From Strigamia acuminata (taxonomy: Eukaryota; Arthropoda; Chilopoda; Geophilomorpha; Linotaeniidae), in the NCBI GenBank assembly GCA_949358305.1, contig OX442319.1, forward strand, positions 4,836,001-4,900,000: DNA of 64,000 nt, given 5' to 3'. Below are positions 56,061 through 64,000 of the stretch, piece after piece; position 1 is the first letter of the stretch; each line of letters opens with the position of its first letter. Below the pieces are notes generated by a model. The model was not told where the DNA came from. It worked only from the letters and a program-made list of their open reading frames with translations, and ran no database searches. Both the position numbers and the translations under genes were made by a program.

Positions 56061-57212
56061 ATGACGACACAACAAGAAAACGCAAATAATTATGGCGAGC
56101 TTGCACGAAGAGACAGCGGCTATCTCGAAGTAAAAGTCGGCAATACGTATCACAACAGGTATTTCGTTCTTCAGAAACTCGGATGGGGTACGTTTTCGAC
56201 CGTATGGTTATGCTGGGACAAACAAAAGTCACAATTCGTCGCCTTAAAAATCGTCCGAAGTTCGGACCAATGCACCGACGCCGCTCTACGCGAGATCGAA
56301 TCTCTCGACCGCGCGCAACGATGCCAGTCCGACGATCCCCGGCCGCGTAAAATCGTTCAACTACTCGACAGATTTACGATTCCCGCCGCCGGTGTCTTTT
56401 CTTTTCTCATCGACAGAAGACACATTTGCCTCGTGTTCGAAACCCTCGGTCCGAATTTAAAGGAAATGATGAAAGACTCTGTAAAGAAAAGCTTTCCACT
56501 GCCCATCGTCAAAAGCATCTTGCGGCAGATTCTCGAAGCGCTCGACTACTTGCACACGACGTGCAAAATGATCCACACGGACGTAAAGCCGGAAAACATT
56601 TGCGTGGACGAAAACGAAGATTTCAAATTCGAAACTGCGATTTGTGAGAAGGCGGGCGTGAAGTTCTCGTCTCCTCGAAAGAAATTGGACGCGGATGACA
56701 ATCTACCGGTAACTTTGGTCGATCTGGGTTGTGCGTGTTTGGTGGATGGCGAGCATAAAGATGTCGTTCAAACACGGCCTTATCGCAGTCCCGAGGTCAT
56801 AATGGGGAATGGATACGGAGCAAATGTGGATGTGTGGAGTACGGCGTGCGTGGCGTTCGAATTGGCGACCGGTGAATATTTATTTCCGCTTATTTCGACG
56901 AGTATGAATACGAGGTTTTCTGAGGACGAGTACCATCTGGCGCTTATAAGCAGATTGTTGGGAGATATACCGAAGCGAATTGCACTTGCGAGTGAACAGT
57001 CGAGGGGGTTTTTCAGTAAGGATGGGGGTAAACTTAGGCACGCTCCTCCGTTGAAGTCGTGCGAGCTGCTTGGGAAGTTGACTGGACAGTTCGGGTGGGA
57101 TGCGAATGAAGCGGGTCAGTTTGTTGAGTTTTTGTTGCCAATGTTGGCGATCGATCCGAGTGAACGGTGCTCGGCCAAGGATTGTTTAGGGCACAAGTGG
57201 CTAGGATTGTAA
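56061..57212 (+). CDS. SRPK-type SR-protein kinase, intronless
   Basis: A 383-aa kinase. Glycine loop LGWGTFSTVWLCWD and HTDVKPEN in the catalytic loop are diagnostic of the SRPK family. The DFG position is DLG (VDLGCAC), which also fits SRPK, as do QTRPYRSPEV and DVWSTACVAFELATG. The VALK lysine is at about residue 57. SRPKs phosphorylate RS domains of splicing factors. The long insert that splits other SRPK kinase domains is short here (about 35 residues after KPENICV). The absence of introns beside intron-rich neighbours suggests a retrocopy that acquired a promoter next to SGSM3. The frame is intact, with a polyadenylation signal near 57290. Confidence 0.93.
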   Translation: MTTQQENANNYGELARRDSGYLEVKVGNTYHNRYFVLQKLGWGTFSTVWLCWDKQKSQFVALKIVRSSDQCTDAALREIESLDRAQRCQSDDPRPRKIVQLLDRFTIPAAGVFSFLIDRRHICLVFETLGPNLKEMMKDSVKKSFPLPIVKSILRQILEALDYLHTTCKMIHTDVKPENICVDENEDFKFETAICEKAGVKFSSPRKKLDADDNLPVTLVDLGCACLVDGEHKDVVQTRPYRSPEVIMGNGYGANVDVWSTACVAFELATGEYLFPLISTSMNTRFSEDEYHLALISRLLGDIPKRIALASEQSRGFFSKDGGKLRHAPPLKSCELLGKLTGQFGWDANEAGQFVEFLLPMLAIDPSERCSAKDCLGHKWLGL

Positions 57213-58829
57213 TTTTTTATTATTAGCCACATAGTTTGAATTGTCGTGTTAACATTTCAAATCACGTGTTATAAATTGATATTTTTTTAAATAAAGAAGA
57301 TTTTTGCAAATAAAATTATAAAAAGTTTTATAAATTCGCGATTATCGCACGTAACACAATTATTTCTTAAATTTCAGACGTGATTGCTAAAGGTATTGGA
57401 TGATGATACGTGCCAATACTTCGATTAAGAAAACAGAAATTACAATTGATTTTATGCGGTTGTTTGTCACAAAAGTGATAGTTTACCATCTATAAATACA
57501 GTTTCTATCTTAAAATGCACGTTTTATTATAGAAAATTCCAGTTTTTCATTGAAAGAATAAATAAAAAAATCAGTTTTTTTTATAAAAAATAATGCAGTT
57601 TTCCTCTAAAATAACCAAATTGCTTCAAATCACCGTCAGAGAAGCGGCCATCAAAAAAATTGAAAGCCACTTCATCGCATGTTGACACACCAATGGATAC
57701 TTAATTTTAATAAATTCAATAAATATCAAATTTGTAGTATTGTTTTTCAACACACGACCAGCATTAAACACGACCAAAACGACCAGAAAAGAGCAGAAAA
57801 GCACAACGTATAAAATCGAAAAGAAAACCCGCCGGAGATTCTAGTGCAGTATTTACTTCCCTTTTCTCAGGTTATTGCAGAAAGCGAAGAGCGATATGTC
57901 GAAGGAAGAACTGGCGCGGCATGGGTCATTGCCACGCGTGACAAAAATCTTGCCGGGAAAAACGATATTTTAGTCGAAAAATCAATTTAAATTATCTTGT
58001 TCGTTTTTATCCTTCTGTTATTTCCTTAACCATCGATTTACAATCGTCGAATTTCTCTTTAAACTTCTTTGTATCAATAAAACGCGCAATTTTAGTATTA
58101 ATTTTCATGGAAAAACTTTTTAAAAAATATTAATTTCTGAAGTTTTTAACGACATTTATACACTTGACCTAAGACCACCCGCTCACAGACTTTTGCGTGT
58201 TTTATCCCTTCGCGTGATACTTTCTAACAAATGCCGGTCAAATTTGACAAGTTTTTTACGAATTGCAACCAAATTAAACATATTTTTAACGAATTGAAAT
58301 CAAATTTGATTAGTTTTTAACAAATTGCAACCAAATTTGACTTCTTTCTAACGAATACCGATCACATTTGACTACTTTTGAACGAATTCAGATTAAAATT
58401 TAACAAATCACAACCAAATTCAACAAATCTTCAACAAACCGCAACCAACATTATTGTCACACACAAACCACCACCCCAAAACACATACGGTGGAAAAACC
58501 CATCCCGAGCAATGGTGGGAACGACACAGCTTCAAATTCAAAGTCAAATTTCGGTGTACCTTGCTTCGTTTCTTTCAGTGGAGCAGATTGAGATTTGTCG
58601 TGTCCATTTTAAAAATTTAGAAAAAGAAATTAAAGAAATTAAAAAAATTAAAAAATGTTTCTCTGATTTCCATTGGTTGAAATGAATGTGTCTTAGGTGT
58701 GGGTAGTATAGGTTTTTCTCCCCTTCTCTTCTCTTATCTTTATTTCCTCGTTTCGGTTTCCTGCTTGTTAAAAACAAACATTTTTATTTTCACTCCTTCT
58801 CTTTATTTTTTCTGTTTTGAACTTAAAAA
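57213..58829. other. Intergenic AT-rich DNA
   Basis: No gene is supported. The block 58230-58450 has repeated caaccaaatttgac and aacgaattgcaa words, a degenerate short repeat. Confidence 0.4.
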
Positions 58830-58913
58830 ATGACAGATGTGGTTATAAATATCAAAAATGAAGAAGATGCTAGCAAATTGGAAACCCCAACTTTGGTTCT
58901 CAAGGCAATTATG
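58830..58913 (+). CDS. Possible short first exon
   Basis: Starts MTDVVINIKNEEDASKLE and runs to KAIM before a good donor (GTAAAG). Upstream DNA is AT-rich. No downstream exon could be joined with confidence, so the gene is not identified. Confidence 0.3.
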
Positions 58914-59484
58914 GTAAAGTTTTTTATTTTTTTTTTAAATTATAAATTTTTAGATAAAAAAAAAAATAAAAATGAAAATAAAGTTATTTTTTCTTAGATA
59001 TGTTGATAACCAACTGGTTGGCTAAGCTGATATTAATAGCTACGATTTTTTTCTTTACTGGATTTGGCTTAGGAAGCAAGTTTAATTTATTTTTTATTAT
59101 TTATCTACCGGTATTTATTTTTTATTTTTTTATTTCTAGTTTATTATGCTGATGCAAATAATGCTAGGTCCATCCCGGTTGATTTTGTGACTGAAAATTA
59201 TTTTTCTGTAACTGAAAAAATCTCGTTTCATGATCTATTTATTCTTGATTAAAAATGTAAAATAATAAATAAAACTGCTCTTTGCTTTTTTCTTTGTGGA
59301 AGAGAATGTCCTCTTTCGTTTGTTTGTTTTTTTTAAAAAAAAGAATCCGTGGTCAGAATGTTGAGATAATGGAGTTTGAAACTGTGTCTTCAGAGTAATT
59401 TGAAAAAAACGATCTTATCTTATATAAGAGTGGAGAAGCCTTTTTACAAAACAGTTTTTTTGTTGTTGTTTTACTTGTTTTAAA

Positions 59485-60080
59485 TGTTACATCAAAGCAG
59501 GATGTCACATGAAAGTGAACACCCAATGAAAAGAAAGGTCAAAGAAAAGCAGGAAGAGATAACAGTCAAGGCCCAAAATATATAAGCAACTACATTTTCA
59601 AATTCACTCAAAAGAAAACATTGCAAAAAGAGCACAGAGGACTCCATCATCACCACCACAGAACCTGCCACCACTTGCACCACTCCAATGGATGCACCGA
59701 CAGCCAAGTGACAGGGAAATCCAGTTTGTATATGGTCATGTGCTAGAACGACTTACCCAACAAACTGCACAGATAACAGCATTAGGGAGAGAGAGTTGGA
59801 ATTCTCTCAAAACCATTTAGCCATGGTGCAAGAGCGACTCCGGATTGCAGAAATAGCGTTGGCAAATCAACAACAGCAACAGTTTGTGCAGCCGGAAGAA
59901 GTTATCTACATCTCAGACGATGAAGAGGAAGACCAACAGCTTGCAGTACATCAGGTACCACCTCCAATTCCACATCAACCTCAAGAGTTAGACCCAAAAA
60001 CACTAGAGGTAGTTTCCACTGAAGTTTGCGTTATCTGCCAGTTTCACATGAAAAATATGAAGTTGGTAAAAGCGTAGCCC
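59485..60080 (+). pseudogene. RING/SIM-type protein fragment, frameshifted
   Basis: Two adjoining frames read as one protein: first IQFVYGHVLERLTQQTAQITALG, here shortened to VLERLTQQTAQITALG, up to about 59790, then LEFSQNHLAMVQERLRIAEI in another frame. The junction is an agagagag run near 59788, consistent with a 2-base slip. The second frame has a Gln run, an acidic SUMO-interaction-like motif (VIYISDDEEED) and the start of a RING finger (VCVICQ), then stops at 60077 before the remaining zinc ligands. It resembles a broken SUMO-targeted ubiquitin ligase. Confidence 0.45.
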
Positions 60081-60340
60081 AGTTCTTTTATCAGAAAATT
60101 CTTGTTAAACCGGAATCCATCAAAGTCAATAATGCATCCAACTTGTGAAATCAAATTTTGCAATTCTATATCCATCAAAAACGTTGTTTACTCTTCAAAA
60201 TACAGAAATGAAGTAAAAAGCATTCACATTTTCTCTCTTTGCCACACCCACACTCCCATTTCAACCATTTACAAGGAATTTGTTATCAATGTGGAAATGA
60301 TAACACCCAGGAAACACATTAACCTTTATAAAAACTAGAT

Positions 60341-62004
60341 ACGGGGTTTTATCAAAGTGGATCAATCCCTAATTACATTTGGGGGGGGGTCATTAAATTT
60401 CTCTCACTACATTTTACCTAAGTGGGTCAATCCCTAATTAAATCCGGGGAAGCACTCACTGAATGTCAAGGATAACTTCCTTACTTACGTCCAGGAAGTC
60501 GACCATCTTGGATTGGACTATACCGCCTTGGTATACTACTCACAAACCATTCGAAAAACCCATTAGATTGACTTTTTATTACTTTTTTCTAAAGAAATAA
60601 TCGTTTTGGCCGAATTTTCGACCGCATGGTTGATTGTCGCGCGCAACAAAATTGGCGCAAAAACGATCGTTTTTTGAAAAAGAGAGCCAAAAAATACGGT
60701 TTTTAGATTAAAATGAAGTGGCAAACGCCACACGACCATTTAGAAATCACAAAATAACAAGTTTTAAACATTTTTCACAAGCACCATGCGCACCTCGCAC
60801 AACATTTTTGTTTATTTGTTTATTTTGTTGGTTTTTGTGCTGAATTAAAGTAAATTCACAATATTTTTCAACCCCTCATTGTGCAAATTTATTTATTTAT
60901 TACACTAAACCTGAAAAACTTTGATTATACATTGAAAAGAGGTGACCACATACACCTGGGTTTTAGATGATGTCAAATTTCAAATGCCATCACATTTTTA
61001 TAATTTCTTATTTATGAATTTCAATCAGTTTGCAGTCAAGGTAGTTTTTTTTAATTAGAAATTCTTACAATACAGAGACAACAGGTTATTATTCAAACAA
61101 AAGTTCAGAAAATGTTTGTATTTAGTGCTCAAAATGGCCCCTAAAAACAATAGGTGCAATACTCGTATTTTCAATTTTATTTTATTTATTTCATTTTTTT
61201 CCCTTTTCAGACAATACAAGAAATTCTTATTGGTGCAGATATTTTGATAAACCTTCCTGTATAATTTGATTTGAAGAATTTGAGACCAAAATGTTATTTC
61301 TTATCTTTTTTGTTTGCTTTTCTTTATTATTCGTTTATAATGTGTGTCTAATTTTGATTTTATTTAAAACGAAAGATTCTATTTTCTAATTGTTATATTT
61401 TGTGAAGTAAAACTAAATATTTTCAATTTTTAACATGAAAATGATAACTAAATAGTGTCAGCACCACACCTTAAATGCAAGAAAATCGTACGCAAACCTC
61501 GGCTAAAAATCAGATGGAATGTTGTAGACACTGATCCAACAGTATTGAATACAATAAAATCATAATTATGTCATTTCTCGTCTTCTAACTAAGCGGTTTT
61601 TGACGTAATCTCTATAATCTGTGATAATATTACTTAACTGAAATTAGTGCACGACGCAGCGCCGTATGTGATGAAAAATGAAATTAACCTTACACAAAGC
61701 CAGAGTCAATAGAAATTTTTATTTCTTATTTTTATACTAACAGTTTTATATTTCTAAAAATCCCGTGAAATGTTCATAAATTCATTTTTTAACAATAGAC
61801 AGTTTCCTAAATGAGTTATTAAATATATGGACTGACCGAGACAAACAACATTTACTGGTTGCCCTCTTGTGCCGAATGCGACAAATTCACAACAATAATA
61901 TAGGCCTACACTTGAAAAATTAACACATTTTAAAAAATTTTCCGAAAAAAAATTAATAAATTAAATAAACAAATTAATTCGAACCAAGTTATTTAATAAA
62001 ACGA
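60341..62004. other. Intergenic DNA
   Basis: AT-rich with no supported gene. 60345-60450 has a repeated word (gatcaatccctaatta, gtcaatccctaatta). 60985-61135 is the inverted partner of 46385-46510. Confidence 0.45.
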
Positions 62005-62833
62005 TCACAAATCTAACTCCCACTTCGGTTCCTCCTTTATTTCCATCTTCGGTTCCTCCTTTATCTCCATCTTCGTTTCTTCCTTTATCTCCATGTTCGG
62101 TTCCTCCATTATCTTCATTCTATCATCCCTTGCTTTCTTTCCAGCTTTAGTTATCTTCCACTTGTAATAGTAATCTACCATCTCGGCCATACTTTTATTT
62201 GGTAACTGAAAAAATAAATCAAATTTAAATTTATTTTTGTTTTTTATTTTTAAATTTGCACGTACTTCATGTTCCTTTATGAGACGCAAATCCGCTCCAA
62301 AATGTTCATACCCCTGAAGAAATCCAAGCCTGTCTTTATCAGTCCATAGCTGAAGTGGAAATTGCTTGAAATTCCGCATATCAGCCTTTGCTTTACTGAT
62401 GTCGTGTTCGTACCACAACAGCATTGCCAAACTCTAAAAATAAAATAAAATTTATCAACGATAAATCAAGACTTAGAGTTTAATCAAAACTATATAAACC
62501 GACTTGTTCTGTCGTGTAGTTAAATTCACGCTCGGCCGAATTGATGTACTCTTGTACTAAAATTTAAAAATCGCATTTTTCATAAATGTAAATTGACGGA
62601 GTGGAATTAATTTACTGTACCACTTACACTGTTCATCAGTAATTCTACTGTCCGGTGACCAATAAGGCGTTTCCAAAATTGTTTTCCTTTCTGCAATAAC
62701 TACGTTTAATTAAAAATGTAAATGTTTACTGAAAAATTTCACGCGTACTTGTAAAAGTGCTTCTAAAAGAAGTAATAACTGCCTGATACTCGTCACCAAT
62801 TCTTATCGAAGGCCTTCCATTTCCTTCAGCCAT
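62005..62833 (-). CDS. CoREST-like ELM2-SANT protein C, intact
   Basis: Five exons (62833-62749, 62690-62628, 62556-62504, 62433-62266, 62205-62005), all GT-AG, give 189 aa. The ELM2 domain begins SIRIGDEYQAVIT and continues YWSPDSRITDEQ and LQEYINSAEREFNYTTEQ. The SANT domain follows (SLAMLLWYEHDISKAKADM, WTDKDRLGFLQGYEHFG, LPNKSMAEMVDYYYKWK). This order and spacing match the ELM2 plus first SANT of REST corepressors (RCOR), which dock histone deacetylases. The C-terminus has tandem EIKEEPKM repeats and no second SANT. It is much shorter than RCOR1, so it may be a specialised or dominant-interfering corepressor. It lies head to head with gene D. Confidence 0.85.
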
Positions 62834-63159
62834 AGTAAGATCGTAGTAAAAAGTATTCTGCACTTCGAGACCAGAGTTGCTTGTTTGTACGCAAAAATCA
62901 GGATATACTGACTTCATGACGTAATAAAAATGCAATTAACACGTAGTTGATGACACGAATACGTGATATATGCAAATAAACGTCTGTGGATATAAATAAT
63001 TGGATGAAATTTGTAAAATTTGTAACGACGACTTTGATTGAGATGATGTCATAAAATTGCGTAAACACCATCAGGCGAGCACATTTTAAAACGTAACAAA
63101 CCGTCGGGATACTCAAAAACAATTCATTTTCATCAGTAGTCAGTACATTCGTCTTTATC
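62834..63159. promoter_or_regulatory. Bidirectional promoter of CoREST-like genes C and D
   Basis: The ATG codons of genes C and D face away from each other across 326 bp, so both must be transcribed from here. I could not pick out specific factor sites. Confidence 0.55.
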
Positions 63160-64000
63160 ATGCCAAAAAGAGTAATAATATCGAATATACCAACGCTGCA
63201 AAGGAGAACGACAACGATAAGAATTGGTGACGAATATCAGGCAAATATTACTCCATTTACTCAAACTGTTACCGGTAGGTATAAAATTTTCCAATCTGCG
63301 TGCATATTATTTTTATTAAAAATATTCATTTTCTAAGATGTTGCGGACAGGGAACCAACGATAGAAAGGCCACAAGATGTGTGTTTGTGGGTACCAGACA
63401 GCAGAATTTCCGATGAACAGTGTAAGTGGTACATTTCTGTATTTTTAATGTTGTATTGGAGATAAAATTCGTTTTTTTAAATCTAGTGGAAGAATATCTC
63501 CAAACGGCGAAGAATAAAAATGGATATTCGACGGAACAAGTTGTGTTTATTTAGTTTTTTTATTTAATTTTTGATTTATTTTGGTTTTAATTTTAGAGTT
63601 TGGCAATGTTGATGTGGCACGATTACGACTCGGAAAAAGCGTTGGCTGATATCGAGAATTTTCAGCCCACGAAAGAGATATGGACTGATAAAGAAAAACG
63701 GTTATTTCATGCGGGTTATAATAAATATGGAAACGAGTTGAGGCTCATATGGTTGAATAAAGTATAGATATATATACGTGCAAATTTATAAAAATTAGAG
63801 TAAAGTTTTAATTTAATTTTTTTTTTTAGTTTGGGCCAAAGTCTTCGAAGAGTTTGGGCCATTTGGTAGAATACTTTTTCGATGCTAAGTCAGTTTTTCC
63901 CGAACCGCTAAAAAGAAGAAAGAGAACCGCGCCGATAGTCCTGGAGGTAACGGAGGAACCGAGTGTATTATTGCCAGAAAGTAAGGAAAAAGAAACCGAA
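63160..64000 (+). CDS. CoREST-like ELM2-SANT protein D, 3' partial
   Basis: Exons 63160-63274, 63338-63421, 63487-63539, 63597-63761 and 63830 to the window edge give 196 aa so far. The ELM2 text is TIRIGDEYQANITPF, then VPDSRISDEQ and LEEYLQTAKNKNGYSTEQ. The SANT text is SLAMLMWHDYDSEKALADI, WTDKEKRLFHAGYNKYG and SKSLGHLVEYFFD. Exon borders and phases equal those of gene C (exon 3 is 53 nt in both). The exon 3 donor is the weak GTTGTG. The C-terminal part is basic (LKRRKRTAP) then acidic and continues past the window. A nuclear corepressor role is inferred from the family. Confidence 0.85.

Noticed and set aside
55674-56232. Minus-strand Cys/Phe-rich ORFs upstream of the kinase
   Set aside because: They overlap the kinase start and the divergent promoter, and their composition is that of antisense AT-rich DNA.
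1-64000. tRNA or rRNA genes
   Set aside because: I saw no clear tRNA box A/box B pair with a cloverleaf, or rRNA-like sequence, by eye. A tRNAscan or Infernal run would settle this.

Overview
This 64-kb window is animal nuclear DNA. It holds spliced genes with short GT-AG introns (often 40-100 bp, longer where transposons have landed), C2H2 zinc-finger arrays, two-pore potassium channels and an SGSM3 RabGAP orthologue. It is AT-rich and crowded with non-autonomous DNA transposons. No operons, ribosome binding sites or CRISPR arrays are present. The gene set fits an invertebrate with compact introns, possibly an ecdysozoan, but I cannot name the species.

Layout: 1-8799 is a Ty3/gypsy-class LTR retrotransposon cut by the left edge, with a pol ORF, a downstream accessory ORF and the 3' LTR. 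It abuts a leucine-rich-repeat gene remnant. 9.3-17.9 kb holds two tandem zinc-finger genes, one of them decayed, their duplicated 5' flanks and zinc-finger debris, broken up by MITEs. 17.9-19.3 kb is a 5'-truncated LINE. 19.3-28.0 kb is mostly gene-free, with a hAT element, a foldback element, a MITE and a dead CoREST-like copy. 28.0-29.6 kb has an LRR fragment and an intronless SGT1. 31-34.4 kb has zinc-finger debris and an intact 15-finger array. 35.5-36.3 kb is a second dead CoREST-like copy.

36.7-46.2 kb, all on the minus strand, carries two tandem pairs. One is a pair of K2P potassium channels. The other is a pair of endonuclease-G-like proteins whose catalytic motif is lost and which are spliced to a long acidic tail. 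47.8-55.6 kb is the SGSM3 RabGAP, with 16 coding exons including two duplicated alternative last exons. 56.1-57.2 kb is an intronless SRPK-type kinase. 62.0-64.0 kb is a head-to-head pair of intact CoREST-like ELM2-SANT genes, the right one running off the window.

The main theme is local duplication followed by decay: at least three zinc-finger arrays, four CoREST-like copies, two K2P genes, two EndoG-like genes, several LRR pieces and duplicated exons. Co-expansion of C2H2 arrays and CoREST-like corepressor proteins in a transposon-dense region is suggestive of a chromatin-silencing module, but that link is inference. Exon models were built by hand from reading frame, splice-site consensus and agreement between paralogues. 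All coding totals were checked to be multiples of three.
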